Source: Firmicutes bacterium UBA3738
Lineage (GTDB): Bacteria; Bacillota; Clostridia; Peptostreptococcales; Anaerovoracaceae
NCBI GenBank assembly: GCA_002372505.1
Contig: DFGY01000114.1
Coordinates: 1-31,694, forward strand
DNA: 31,694 nucleotides
Direction of reading: 5' to 3'
Part shown: piece by piece, positions 1 through 8,357 of the stretch
Position numbering within the stretch: the stretch's first letter is position 1
Layout of the letters: each line of letters starts with the position of its first letter
Program-made: the position numbers and the translations under genes
Notes under the pieces: generated by a model
Databases searched by the model: none
What the model was told of the DNA's origin: nothing
Seen by the model: the letters and a program-made list of their open reading frames with translations, nothing else

Positions 1-63
1 ACTCTCATAGATCTGTAAATACGTTCCCTTTTTGATGTTTGATTTTTTTAAGAAATATGCCAT
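1..63 (-). CDS. IS1634-type transposase, N-terminal 21 codons only (continues off the left edge)
   Basis: The minus strand reads MAYFLKKSNIKKGTYLQIYE then S before the window ends. This opening resembles the N-terminus of IS1634-family (IS4-related, DDE) transposases as I know them; only 21 residues are visible, so the catalytic residues cannot be checked. The start is secure: an AGGAGGAGGT ribosome site lies at 71-80, seven bases upstream, and a consensus promoter lies behind it. The gene is probably part of a whole insertion sequence whose right end falls somewhere around 110-185. The family call rests on memory of the N-terminal motif. Confidence 0.7.
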   Translation of the reverse strand, partial: MAYFLKKSNIKKGTYLQIYES

Positions 64-80
64 AAATGTAACCTCCTCCT

Positions 81-109
81 ATTATAACACTATAACACCA
101 TTTAGTCAA
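81..109 (-). promoter_or_regulatory. Promoter of the IS transposase
   Basis: On the minus strand TTGACT (104-109) and TATAAT (81-86) are separated by 17 bases, a near-perfect sigma-70/sigma-A promoter. It directly precedes the ribosome site of the transposase. Confidence 0.7.
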
Positions 110-145
110 GCGTTTTCAAACATGTTTGTCAAATTTTTTTTACAA

Positions 146-171
146 CAAAAAAGCCAGTAATTATGCTGGCT
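146..171 (-). terminator. Intrinsic terminator upstream of the transposase
   Basis: AGCCAG (152-157) and CTGGCT (166-171) form a stem with an 8-base loop. Read on the minus strand it is followed by six T residues. It would stop transcription entering the insertion sequence from outside, a common arrangement in IS elements. Confidence 0.6.
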
Positions 172-183
172 GAAGTGGGGTAA

Positions 184-297
184 GAAAAAAATAAACTCCT
201 AAAAAATTATGGTGCTAAAACCGAAAGACGGGCAGAGCAGGAAGGCTTCAGCTACAACATACCAAGTGAAGTATATTTCTGCGGTAAAAAATATTAA
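184..297 (+). pseudogene. Possible C-terminal relic of a gene cut by the insertion sequence
   Basis: A reading frame with no start codon is open from 184 to a TAA at 295-297 and encodes about 37 residues, ending in SEVYFCGKKY. The composition is protein-like (TERRAEQEGFSYNIPSEVYF). It begins about where the insertion sequence should end, so it may be the tail of an interrupted gene. It could equally be a chance frame. No family is recognised. The remaining DNA to 392 holds only a possible TATAAT (342-347) with no good -35 box. Confidence 0.25.
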
Positions 298-392
298 AGT
301 TTCGACATGACGTTTGAAAAATTTGCAAAGTGAAGGTTATATATAATATACAGGTTGTGATAGAATATAAAGTGTGAAAGGAAGGAAGAAAA

Positions 393-2492
393 ATGATCTG
401 TATTAAATCGAGAATACTAACTATAGCTCTTGCACTCTTTACAGCCTTGGCCATGATGCCCTTATTCACACTGCAGACGGCGAAGGCTGCGGTAGGCTAC
501 ATGCCGGATGTCACAAAGGAAATGAGTAAGGCATCATACTGGTCGGACAAAATGAAAGAGCCCGGCAAAGTGCTGGCTGATGATAGTAGCCTAAGTGCCA
601 TCCAGCAATTGCTCTATAACGCAAGTGGCACCAACCTGACGGATTTGTCAAAGTGGTCGCAAGAGACCTTTAACGGAGTTACGGCGGCAGCCAATCTCGC
701 CAAAGGAGCAAAGGCAGATGCAACGGACTCATATAACAACTACTGGTGCCGATATGACGATGCAGGTAACTACATCGGTTCTCTTGACCAGGCCTTAAAT
801 GGATACTACAAAGACATGATAGATAACTGCGTGGATAGTAATGCAACGACTGTCATGCCTGTGCAGTATGCTATCTGTACCAAGAGAACCTGTATTACGA
901 TTTTTCCGTCGAATAAGCCGCTTCACGACGACCCTGGTGATCCGGATTACGATTTCAGATTTCTCACAATGGTCAGGGTAAACGAGCCGGTAGTCCTTAT
1001 GGCCAAGTCGGGAGAGCTGGTCACGGAAAACGGCAAAACCAAAACTTACTATCAAGCCAGGACTTCAAGTGTAAGCGGATGGATCGATGCCGATGATATC
1101 GCCATTTGCAAGAACAAAGCAGAATGGCTAGATGCATGGAATTTCAGTAGTGACAAAACCCTGGTGGTCTACGACGATAAAATCCGCACAGAGGAATCTT
1201 ATTTCAATGAAGACGCTTCCAATCGTCTGCTGCCAATGGGCACTTGTCTTAAGCTGGCGGATGAGTCAGATTGGACAAGTCTAATAAACAACAGATCCGC
1301 CCACAACAACCACGTTGTATGGATGCCCGTGAGAAAGGCCGACGGAACATACGAAAAGCAGCTGGCGCTCATAGGTGAGAACAAAAAGGTCAGTGAAGGC
1401 TACCTGCCCCTTACTTCGGAAAACATAGCCATGGTTGCTTTTAACCATCTCGGAGATGCATACGGCTGGGGCGGCATGATGGAAGCAAACGATTGCTCGG
1501 GATACGTAAAAGACGTTTACAAATGCTTTGGCCTTGATATTGCAAGGAACACGACGTGGCAGGCTCTTCAACCGGTGAAGAGATATGACCTTAAAAGCAA
1601 GAGCAAAGAGGAAAAAATTGAGATAATAAAGAAACTGCCGGTAGGCGCCGTTCTCATATGGCCGGGTCATGAAATGATATATCTGGGCAATGAAGACGAA
1701 AAACTGTATGTCATCAGTTCTGTCAGCAAAGTAAAATTAAATGGCTCCACTGTCAGGACGCGTAATGTTATGATAAACACTCTTGACATGAGAGGGATTG
1801 GCGGCTCGGATTGGCTGACAAATCTAACTGTTGCCAACGTTCCCTATCTGCAGGAAAATGGTGTGCTACCTGAAAGAAAATCGAAAGAAGAACCGGCACC
1901 TACGCCGACACCGACACCTACTCCGACACCTACGCCTGTTCCGACCCTTAAAACTCCTGTTATTGGTGCAAAGAAAAGCAGTGCCAAACAGCAGGTGTAC
2001 CTGTCCTGGGACGAAATCAATGATGCCGGCGGCTACATTGTTTCATACCGCAAGGCAGGTGCCAAGAAGTGGACCCAAAAGAGAACAGGAAAAGCGGAGT
2101 ACACGGTAAAGAAACTTAAAAATAAAAACCTGTATCAATTCAGAGTTGCGGCTAAGCCTGCAAATGAGAAGGCTAAGCAGAGCAAATACTCCAGCATCAA
2201 GACTTGCTATATCCACTCCATGCCTTGCAAACTCAAGGCGGGTAAAAAATCACTTAAGGTAACGTGGAAGAGCGACAAAAATAGTAGCGGTTATCAGATC
2301 AGATACTCGAAGAAAAAGTCTATGAAAGGTGCAAAAACGATAACGATTAAGAATAAGAACGCGAAAAATAAAACAATCAAAAAGCTGAAGAAGAAGACAA
2401 AATACTACGTGCAGATCAGAGCTATCAAAAAATATAAAAACAAGACCTACTACGGTGAGTACATCAAAACCATCGGCAAAAAGACGAAGTAG
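393..2492 (+). CDS. Secreted NlpC/P60 peptidoglycan endopeptidase with SH3-like and FN3 domains
   Basis: Predicted secreted cell-wall hydrolase of 699 residues. Residues 1-32 are a signal peptide (basic start, hydrophobic core, cleavage near AKA-AV). Residues about 35-105 resemble the N-terminal stabilising region of NlpC/P60 hydrolases, and about 185-245 an SH3-like domain. The catalytic NlpC/P60 domain spans about 345-480: Cys368 sits in the motif NDCSGYVKDVY and His426 in GHEMIYLG, the expected Cys-His pair of gamma-D-glutamyl-diamino-acid peptidases. A proline-threonine linker at about 500-515 leads to two lysine-rich FN3-like domains. Unlike its neighbours it has no Big_2 end. The ATG is preceded by GGAAGG. 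It is probably a single-gene unit acting on peptidoglycan; the exact bond cleaved cannot be told. Confidence 0.85.
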   Translation: MICIKSRILTIALALFTALAMMPLFTLQTAKAAVGYMPDVTKEMSKASYWSDKMKEPGKVLADDSSLSAIQQLLYNASGTNLTDLSKWSQETFNGVTAAANLAKGAKADATDSYNNYWCRYDDAGNYIGSLDQALNGYYKDMIDNCVDSNATTVMPVQYAICTKRTCITIFPSNKPLHDDPGDPDYDFRFLTMVRVNEPVVLMAKSGELVTENGKTKTYYQARTSSVSGWIDADDIAICKNKAEWLDAWNFSSDKTLVVYDDKIRTEESYFNEDASNRLLPMGTCLKLADESDWTSLINNRSAHNNHVVWMPVRKADGTYEKQLALIGENKKVSEGYLPLTSENIAMVAFNHLGDAYGWGGMMEANDCSGYVKDVYKCFGLDIARNTTWQALQPVKRYDLKSKSKEEKIEIIKKLPVGAVLIWPGHEMIYLGNEDEKLYVISSVSKVKLNGSTVRTRNVMINTLDMRGIGGSDWLTNLTVANVPYLQENGVLPERKSKEEPAPTPTPTPTPTPTPVPTLKTPVIGAKKSSAKQQVYLSWDEINDAGGYIVSYRKAGAKKWTQKRTGKAEYTVKKLKNKNLYQFRVAAKPANEKAKQSKYSSIKTCYIHSMPCKLKAGKKSLKVTWKSDKNSSGYQIRYSKKKSMKGAKTITIKNKNAKNKTIKKLKKKTKYYVQIRAIKKYKNKTYYGEYIKTIGKKTK

Positions 2493-2537
2493 AACAATTT
2501 CATACAGTTTAGGCAATGTTTATGCATAAAATACATG

Positions 2538-2566
2538 TTGGTTACTTCGCTGTGTTATATTATAGG
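2538..2566 (+). promoter_or_regulatory. Putative promoter of the DUF6273 protein gene
   Basis: TTGGTT (2538-2543) and TATAGG (2561-2566) are 17 bases apart, 33 bases before the start codon. Each box matches the consensus only in part. Confidence 0.4.
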
Positions 2567-2598
2567 AATAAATAAAGAGACGATTCAGGAGGTTTGTT

Positions 2599-5088
2599 AT
2601 GTATTTAGAATTGAGGAGTAAGGTAACAGCCGCGGTTATATCCCTGGCGATGGTATTTACCATGGTGCCTTTGATGGCTCAGACGGCCTATGCCGATGAT
2701 TCGGAACCGGCTGCCATCTGTCTGGTGAATGATATGGCGCCCAATATCACAGGCGCCCAGACAAGCAGCATCTGGTTCGGAAACTATAAGCAGAGCGACG
2801 ACGGAAGCGGTGACCACAATAAGGAACCCATCAAATGGCGCGTTTTGGACAACATAGTCGATGAGAATGGCCATTCGATAAGCCAGCTCCTGCTGCTATC
2901 TGATCAGAACCTGGACTGCAAGAAATATAACGACACTGTTACCTCCGTGACCTGGAAGACATCCGGCATCCGGACATGGCTTAACGGCGAATTTGTGAAT
3001 ACGGCCTTTTCATCGGATGAGCAGTCAGCGATCAAGACGACAGAGGTCGTCAATGATAACAACCCGGACCACGATACACCTGGTGGCGTAAGTACGATAG
3101 ATCAGATCTTCCTGCTTTCGATTGCAGAAGCTACAAATGAGAACTACGGCTTCACAACTGACTATATCTCCACATCGACCCGTGAGGCCTTAAACACGCA
3201 GTATGCTATGCAACATGGAGCATGGACAAGCAATGCTGGTAACGGCAACTGGTGGCTCCGCTCGCCTGGAAGCCAACAAGATCATGCTGCCTGTGTTAAT
3301 AATGTGGGAAGCGTCGATGGAGAAGGCTACGATGTAGAGAGCCGTGATATTGCCGTGCGTCCCGCTTTTAAATTCAATCTGTCATCTGCGATCCTCACAT
3401 CTGCCGTGGAAGGCGGCAAAGGCTTGGGCACCGAAGGTGCCGACTCTCTCAAAGAGGTCGGAACAAACACAACGGGCGAGTGGCAGGTGACTTTGAAAAG
3501 CGGCCATGACAGTTTTGCTGTGGATTCAGTTACAACCTGTGATGGGAAGACTCTGAATATCACTTACAGCGGAGCGGTGAAAGGCGCCAGGGAATACATC
3601 TCCGCCATCATCAAAGATAAAGACGGCAAGGTCAAATACTACGGCAACCTAAAAAAATGTGCGGAAGACACGGATGTCTCCGGTACGGTCAAGATTAATG
3701 TGGATGGAAAACTTGGAGCAGATGACACGCTCTGTGTGTTTAACGAGCAGCTGAATGGCATCAAGTACACCGACTTCGCATCGGAACTGATACAGCTAAC
3801 AGTTCCAGAAGCTGAACACAAATATGAGTATGAATATGTAAACGATGAATATCATAAGGGAATTTGCACCGCTTGCGGGAAAGAAACAATGGAGAGGCAT
3901 ACGTACTCCGATGGTGGTAGATGCGATGTATGTAATGGTCTTTGCAAACATTCTTCTTTGAGCGATTCTTATGCGCATAATAGCGAATGGCATTGGAAAG
4001 AATGTAAGTATTGTGCGGTAAAGATTGATGAGCAAGAACATAAATGGCGGGAGGAATGGACATCTGATGAAGCGCAGCATTGGCATGAGTGTGAAGTTTG
4101 TCAAAGGAAAAAAGATGAGGAAGAGCATACATGGGATGATGGCAAGGTAACGAAGCCAGCCACATGTGCGGAAAAAGGGGTAAAGACCTTCACATGCACA
4201 GTGGAAGGTTGTGAAGCCACCAAGACCGAAGAAATAAAAGCAAAAGGCCATAAAGAGATAATTGATAAGGCCGTACCTGCCACCTGTACAGAAACAGGTT
4301 TGACGGAAGGAAAGCACTGTTCAGTGTGTAATGAAGTTTTAGTAAAACAGGAAACAGTGCCGGCCACAGGCCACAAGTGGGATGCCGGCAAGGTAACCAA
4401 GGCGGCAACGGAGAAGGCTGAAGGTATCAAGACTTATACATGCACAGTTTGCAAAGCCACGAGGACAGAGCCTATTCCGAAGCTGAAGCCTTCTGCGCCA
4501 AAGGTCAGCGGAAAGCTTCTTCCAAAGATGACGGCAAAGAAGAAAAGCGTGACAATCAGCTGGAGCAAGATTAAAGGCGTAGCCGGCTACGACATCTTCT
4601 TCGCTCGCTGCAACCACGACAAAAAGAATATTATCCCCAAGAAAGTAAAGACCATCAAGGGCAACAAGACTTTCAAGTGGACCAAGTCAAAGCTTAAAAA
4701 AGGCACGGCATACAAAGCCTACGTCAAAGCATATGTTATGAAGAAGGGCAAGAAATCTTATGTCAGAACCAGCCCGCTCATTCACGCCTATACAGGAAAT
4801 GGAACCAAGAGATACACCAATGCCAAGAGTGTGAGCGCAAACAAGAGCAAGGTGACACTGAAGAAAGGCAAGACCTTCAAAATTAAGGCCAAGGTAAACA
4901 AGATCAAGAAGAACAAGAAACTGATGCCAAAGGGCCATGCGGCAAAACTACGCTACATGACATCAAACAAAAAGATTGCAACCGTATCCAAGAGCGGGAA
5001 AATCAAAGCCAAGACCAAAGGCACATGCTACATCTACGCCTACGCACATAACGGCGTATCAAAACAGGTCAAAATCACAGTCAAGTAA
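2599..5088 (+). CDS. Secreted DUF6273 protein with repeated CxxC modules and FN3/Big_2 tail
   Basis: Secreted protein of 829 residues with unknown ligand. Residues 1-32 are a signal peptide ending AQTAYAD. Residues about 55-270 match a DUF6273-type domain: KWRVLDN near the start, IRTWLNGEF in the middle, then NWWLRSPG and RPAFKFNL. An Ig-like stretch follows to about 400. Residues about 410-635 carry a run of short His/Cys-rich modules with CxxC pairs (CTACGK, CDVCNG, CEVCQR, CTVCKA), which may be metal-binding or disulfide-stabilised. The last 200 residues are an FN3-like domain and a Big_2 domain ending in VSKQVKITVK. There is no LPXTG signal. GGAGG precedes the ATG by 8 bases. Its last CxxC module is almost identical to one in the secreted protein ending at 11193, so the two genes have exchanged or duplicated segments. 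Confidence 0.85.
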   Translation: MYLELRSKVTAAVISLAMVFTMVPLMAQTAYADDSEPAAICLVNDMAPNITGAQTSSIWFGNYKQSDDGSGDHNKEPIKWRVLDNIVDENGHSISQLLLLSDQNLDCKKYNDTVTSVTWKTSGIRTWLNGEFVNTAFSSDEQSAIKTTEVVNDNNPDHDTPGGVSTIDQIFLLSIAEATNENYGFTTDYISTSTREALNTQYAMQHGAWTSNAGNGNWWLRSPGSQQDHAACVNNVGSVDGEGYDVESRDIAVRPAFKFNLSSAILTSAVEGGKGLGTEGADSLKEVGTNTTGEWQVTLKSGHDSFAVDSVTTCDGKTLNITYSGAVKGAREYISAIIKDKDGKVKYYGNLKKCAEDTDVSGTVKINVDGKLGADDTLCVFNEQLNGIKYTDFASELIQLTVPEAEHKYEYEYVNDEYHKGICTACGKETMERHTYSDGGRCDVCNGLCKHSSLSDSYAHNSEWHWKECKYCAVKIDEQEHKWREEWTSDEAQHWHECEVCQRKKDEEEHTWDDGKVTKPATCAEKGVKTFTCTVEGCEATKTEEIKAKGHKEIIDKAVPATCTETGLTEGKHCSVCNEVLVKQETVPATGHKWDAGKVTKAATEKAEGIKTYTCTVCKATRTEPIPKLKPSAPKVSGKLLPKMTAKKKSVTISWSKIKGVAGYDIFFARCNHDKKNIIPKKVKTIKGNKTFKWTKSKLKKGTAYKAYVKAYVMKKGKKSYVRTSPLIHAYTGNGTKRYTNAKSVSANKSKVTLKKGKTFKIKAKVNKIKKNKKLMPKGHAAKLRYMTSNKKIATVSKSGKIKAKTKGTCYIYAYAHNGVSKQVKITVK

Positions 5089-5115
5089 TGTAGTGTTCAA
5101 AACAGTTTGAGAAAT

Positions 5116-5150
5116 AGGGGTAGCGGAAATAAAACCGCTACTCCTTTCAT
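5116..5150 (+). terminator. Intrinsic terminator after the DUF6273 gene
   Basis: An 11-base-pair stem (5116-5126 with 5135-5145, one G-U pair) closes an A-rich 8-base loop. The downstream T-run is short and interrupted. Confidence 0.6.
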
Positions 5151-5152
5151 AA

Positions 5153-5343
5153 TACATCTATGTTACACTTGCGATTGTATTTATCTATGCTCAGATTTGC
5201 AAAAATTCGATTAATATAGGTTATAATGCGCAATTGAATTACCAGTTCAACGACAAACATAAAACATATTCGTATAATCAAAATAATTAAATAATGCGAC
5301 ACTCAAAAGTATTATCAAAAAAATAAAGTGTTGAGTATGGAAG
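5153..5343. other. AT-rich intergenic stretch before the AbiE locus
   Basis: There is no credible complete gene. A frame without a start codon is open on the plus strand to a TAA at 5288-5290 and could be a relic. A weak promoter-like pair, TTGCAA (5197-5202) and TATAAT (5222-5227) with a long 19-base spacer, could drive the downstream genes. ACTCAA and TTGAGT form a small inverted repeat at about 5301-5337. Confidence 0.3.
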
Positions 5344-5615
5344 ATGACTATGATTAAGTTCGCTGTAACTAATGAGTTGAAAATAGATGATGTTAATTAC
5401 GAAAGCGATGGCATAGATGTGTTTGATACGGAAAAAGATGCTAAAGAATGGGTCAGAAACATTGATGTGTGTAAACATCGGTAAAATTTATAAAAATACC
5501 TATATTTACATTGACGGCCGATGAATATTGCGGTACATTTGTAGTAGAGGTAGGTGAAAAGCAAAATATTACCGAGGTTTACTACAATGATTTTATCTTA
5601 CGCCGAAGCAATTAA
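5344..5615 (+). pseudogene. Frameshifted small ORF upstream of abiE
   Basis: A 46-codon frame starts at the ATG at 5344 and stops at 5482-5484 (for example DVFDTEKDAKEWVRNIDV). Protein-like sequence then continues in the next frame (IGKIYKNTYIYIDGR, to about 5523) and afterwards in the third (EYCGTFVVEVGEKQNITEV, to a TAA at 5613-5615). The three pieces join smoothly if two frameshifts are allowed, which suggests a decayed gene of roughly 85 codons. Its end overlaps the start of the antitoxin gene. No family is recognised. Sequencing error or chance open frames are the alternatives. Confidence 0.35.
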
Positions 5616-6129
5616 AAAGTGTGGGAATTCATATCAGCTTTCACAGGCTATTAAAAATGGCCTACTATATAAACAGGAAGATGGTATATATTCAACAAGA
5701 AAATACGAATCCGAATTATCGATAATAATGAAAAAATATCCCAAGGCAGTTTTGACTGGAGAGTATGCATTTTACATCTATGGTCTGACAAATGTAATTC
5801 CTGAGAAGTATGAGCTTGCAACGCCATCAAAATCAGCACGACTGAACGATGTACGAATCAGACAGATATATATACGGGATGAGGTATTCAACTTAGGGAT
5901 AATTGAGAAGGACGTCGATGGAGTAGATATAAGAATTTATGATAAAGAAAGATTGCTCATAGAATTACTCAGGAACAAAAATAAATTGCCGTATGATTTG
6001 TATAAAGAAATACTGCTTAACTATAGAATGATTATTTACGAGCTGGAGTTGTGGCGAATACAGGAGTATGCGGTCTTGTTTCCTAAAAGCAAAATGATAT
6101 CAAAAGCTTTGGATGAGGAGGTATTGTAG
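5587..6129 (+). CDS. abiEi: AbiEi-family antitoxin (type IV toxin-antitoxin)
   Basis: Antitoxin and likely autorepressor of a type IV toxin-antitoxin/abortive infection pair, about 180 residues. The N-terminal 45 residues form the winged-helix region typical of AbiEi (helical start, then a basic stretch and GIYSTRKY). The rest matches the AbiEi C-terminal domain: YPKAVLTGEYAFYIYGLT, then the late IRIYDKERLLIELLRNK. I chose ATG 5587 because CGAGG lies 10 bases upstream; a GTG at 5554 would add 11 unlikely residues and has poor spacing. The toxin gene begins on the base after this stop codon. The upstream decayed ORF overlaps its 5-prime end, so its own promoter is unclear. In this family the antitoxin counteracts the toxin without direct binding. 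Confidence 0.85.
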   Translation: MILSYAEAIKKCGNSYQLSQAIKNGLLYKQEDGIYSTRKYESELSIIMKKYPKAVLTGEYAFYIYGLTNVIPEKYELATPSKSARLNDVRIRQIYIRDEVFNLGIIEKDVDGVDIRIYDKERLLIELLRNKNKLPYDLYKEILLNYRMIIYELELWRIQEYAVLFPKSKMISKALDEEVL

Positions 6130-6948
6130 ATGAATCTTCAGGAAATGATGGACATATACTTTGAAAATGGTTTAACTAGAGAATTGGCAGCGGCAAGAGT
6201 GTGTCAGGACATTGTTCTTAAGGCCATTGCAGATGGTCCGTTGAATCGTAATGTGACGATTAAAGGCGGCATTGTAATGCGAAGTCTTACACATAATAAT
6301 CGTAGGGCAACAAGAGACATCGACTTAGCCTTTATTCATTATCCTTTGAATGATGATGCAATCTTGGATTTTGTAGAGAAACTGAACTGCATTGAAAGCT
6401 TAAACATCTCGGTAGTTGGGTCAATAAGGGAATTAAAACATCAGGATTACCACGGCAAAAGTATAGACCTTGTCATCCAGGATGAATATGGGAATATTGC
6501 CAGAAGTAAGATTGACATTGGTGTCCATAAACGCATGGAAATTGTGCAAGAGGAGTACTGCTTCGATATATGTATCGATGACGAGGGCGTAAGTTTGTTA
6601 AAAAATACTGTAGAGCAAGCGTTTGTGGAAAAACTTAGATCACTTTTGATTTTTGGACCAAACAGCCGAAGATATAAAGATATCTTTGATATGTACTATC
6701 TAAAAGATAAAGTTGATGATGGACGACTTCTAAAGATAATAGAAGTGTTAATTTTGTCTGATAAAGGAATGAAAGAAGAAAATGTTGACGATATAGTTCT
6801 TCGAATGTCCACAACATTTGCTAATGAACAGTATATTTCAAGGTTATCAAATTCAAGACAGCGGTGGATGGATGAGGATATTAATACCATCACCAGTGAA
6901 TTACTCTCACATGTAACTAATCTGAAAGCAAAGGCAGAGTCGCGATAG
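6130..6948 (+). CDS. abiEii: AbiEii-family nucleotidyltransferase toxin
   Basis: Toxin of the AbiE pair, 272 residues, of the DUF1814 nucleotidyltransferase family. Motif I is seen as KGGIVMRS (45-52) followed by the metal-binding RDIDLAF (Asp63 and Asp65). The late conserved motif is EKLRSLL...RRYKDIFDMYYL (about 163-188), with the lysine and aspartates known to be essential in the family. Characterised relatives transfer nucleotides to tRNA acceptor ends or other targets and stop growth during phage infection. The gene starts immediately after the antitoxin stop (TAG then ATG), so the two are co-transcribed and probably translationally coupled. Length and motifs are intact, so it should be functional. 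It converges with the amidohydrolase with only 20 bases between them and no obvious terminator. Confidence 0.88.
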   Translation: MNLQEMMDIYFENGLTRELAAARVCQDIVLKAIADGPLNRNVTIKGGIVMRSLTHNNRRATRDIDLAFIHYPLNDDAILDFVEKLNCIESLNISVVGSIRELKHQDYHGKSIDLVIQDEYGNIARSKIDIGVHKRMEIVQEEYCFDICIDDEGVSLLKNTVEQAFVEKLRSLLIFGPNSRRYKDIFDMYYLKDKVDDGRLLKIIEVLILSDKGMKEENVDDIVLRMSTTFANEQYISRLSNSRQRWMDEDINTITSELLSHVTNLKAKAESR

Positions 6949-6968
6949 TAGAATTACCGAATTCGATA

Positions 6969-8078
6969 TCAACACAGTGCGAGGAACATATTAATCGCTG
7001 TTTCAAGTATTCTGTCATTAAAATCATAGTTACCGGTATGTAGGGCGGGATAATCATTCCCGTTGCCGATGTAAAAGATTGCTCCGGGGCAGATCTTAAG
7101 GAAGTGTCCAAAGTCTTCCGAAGCTCTCCATAGTTCTTCCATTTCTATTACAGACAGTCCAATTTCCGTGGCTTTGCGAATAATCTTTTGCAGAGCCTCG
7201 TCGTTATTTCTGGTTTCCGGGAAGTAGTCGTGAATTTCATGCTCTGTGTGAAGGTTGTACTGAGCGGCCAGTTCTTCCGCTTTATTAAGGAACTTTGATT
7301 CCATTTCCTTCATGAAGGATTCTTCCTCTGCACGGAGGGTCACGTTGATGGAGCCTTCCCCCGGAGAGATACCGAAGTCACCATCGCCGCACTCCATGCC
7401 CACTATTGTGCAAAGGGCCATGCCCGCAGGTGAATTATCCGCAAGGCCGCAGGCGAAAAGAGCCAGCTCGGCTATTGCCATAGCGGGACTTGAGCCTTCC
7501 TCTGGAGCGCTGGCGTGAGACTGCTTACCGTGCATACGAATCATCACACCTTCTGAGGCAGGCTGGGTCAGATTCTTTCTGTACACGATGCTGCCTTCCG
7601 GATATGCGCTGAGATTATGGAATGCATAGATTTCGTCGATTCCCTTTTCGTGAATCAGGTCTGCGCAAAGGACAGCACCTTGCTCGGTTTCTTCAGCGGG
7701 CTGGAAAATAAGGTAAACGGTTCGGTCCACTTCAGTGTTTTCCAGTTCTAATGCCAGGCCGCAAAGGGCAGCCATATGGCCGTCATGTCCACATTTGTGA
7801 GAAACACCGGCATTCCCGGAAGCATAGGGAAGGGAAATGCACTCGTCCATGGGCAGTGCATCAAGCTCCGCGCGGAAGGCAATGGGCTCTGCATCCCCGG
7901 CTTCTGCCACTGCATAAAACCACCCGTCCATATCAACTATTTTCAGACTCGTGTTTTCCTGCAGGAATTCCTGCAAAATCCTGATTGTTCCGTACTCATT
8001 TAAAGACAAATCAGGACAACTGTGTAGAAGACGTCTCAGCTCTATTATTCTATCCAGATTGTCCTGACTTATATTCAT
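6969..8078 (-). CDS. M20-family amidohydrolase (hippurate/N-acyl-amino-acid type)
   Basis: Cytoplasmic metal-dependent amidohydrolase of 369 residues, of the M20D group that removes acyl groups from amino acids (hippuricase, IAA-amino-acid hydrolase relatives). The metal-binding motif HKCGHDGHMAAL gives Cys96, His98 and His101; Glu129-Glu130 in QPAEETEQGA holds the catalytic glutamate; His154 is in AFHNLSAYPEG; SEDFGHFL near the C-terminus supplies the last ligand region. The middle portion is the dimerisation domain. There is no signal peptide. A GAGGAG ribosome site precedes the ATG and a TATACT box lies a little further up. Substrate cannot be decided from sequence. Confidence 0.85.
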   Translation of the reverse strand: MNISQDNLDRIIELRRLLHSCPDLSLNEYGTIRILQEFLQENTSLKIVDMDGWFYAVAEAGDAEPIAFRAELDALPMDECISLPYASGNAGVSHKCGHDGHMAALCGLALELENTEVDRTVYLIFQPAEETEQGAVLCADLIHEKGIDEIYAFHNLSAYPEGSIVYRKNLTQPASEGVMIRMHGKQSHASAPEEGSSPAMAIAELALFACGLADNSPAGMALCTIVGMECGDGDFGISPGEGSINVTLRAEEESFMKEMESKFLNKAEELAAQYNLHTEHEIHDYFPETRNNDEALQKIIRKATEIGLSVIEMEELWRASEDFGHFLKICPGAIFYIGNGNDYPALHTGNYDFNDRILETAINMFLALC

Positions 8079-8127
8079 TGTACTTCTCCTCTTTATTGTT
8101 GAGGATAGTATATCACGTATTAGGTCG

Positions 8128-8202
8128 CTATTTCACTGTTATTTTGACCCCTTTGAATACGCCGTTCTGTGTGTAAACATAAATGGTGCAGTTCTCTTTC
8201 GC
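8128..8202 (-). pseudogene. C-terminal relic of a secreted Big_2 protein
   Basis: On the minus strand 24 codons plus TAG read as the end of a Big_2 domain: CTIYVYTQNGVFKGVKITVK. This matches the tails of the neighbouring secreted proteins (CTIYVYAQNGVSKTIKVKVN at 11193). A TAA in frame at 8203-8205 cuts the frame off, and nothing upstream resembles the rest of such a protein. It therefore looks like the last piece of a lost paralogue, now lying in the promoter region of the amidohydrolase gene. Confidence 0.7.
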
Positions 8203-8357
8203 TTACGGATGTAGATTTTTAAAATAGAGACAACTTTCGCCCGTTAAAGCAAGTAGCCAAACTCAAAGCACGTTGGTGTAGAAAATAGCGTAGTATGATG
8301 TTACAATGATTTCAACAATAATTCCTTAGTGCGAGATGAAACAGGAAGGGAAGGGGT

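Noticed and set aside
1894..1940. Short tandem repeat of ACACCTACGCCG type
   Set aside because: It encodes the proline-threonine linker of the NlpC/P60 protein, an ordinary flexible spacer rather than a separate element.
5153..5290. Open frame ending YSYNQNN
   Set aside because: It has no start codon and its composition is what AT-rich random sequence gives; kept only as a note on the intergenic stretch.
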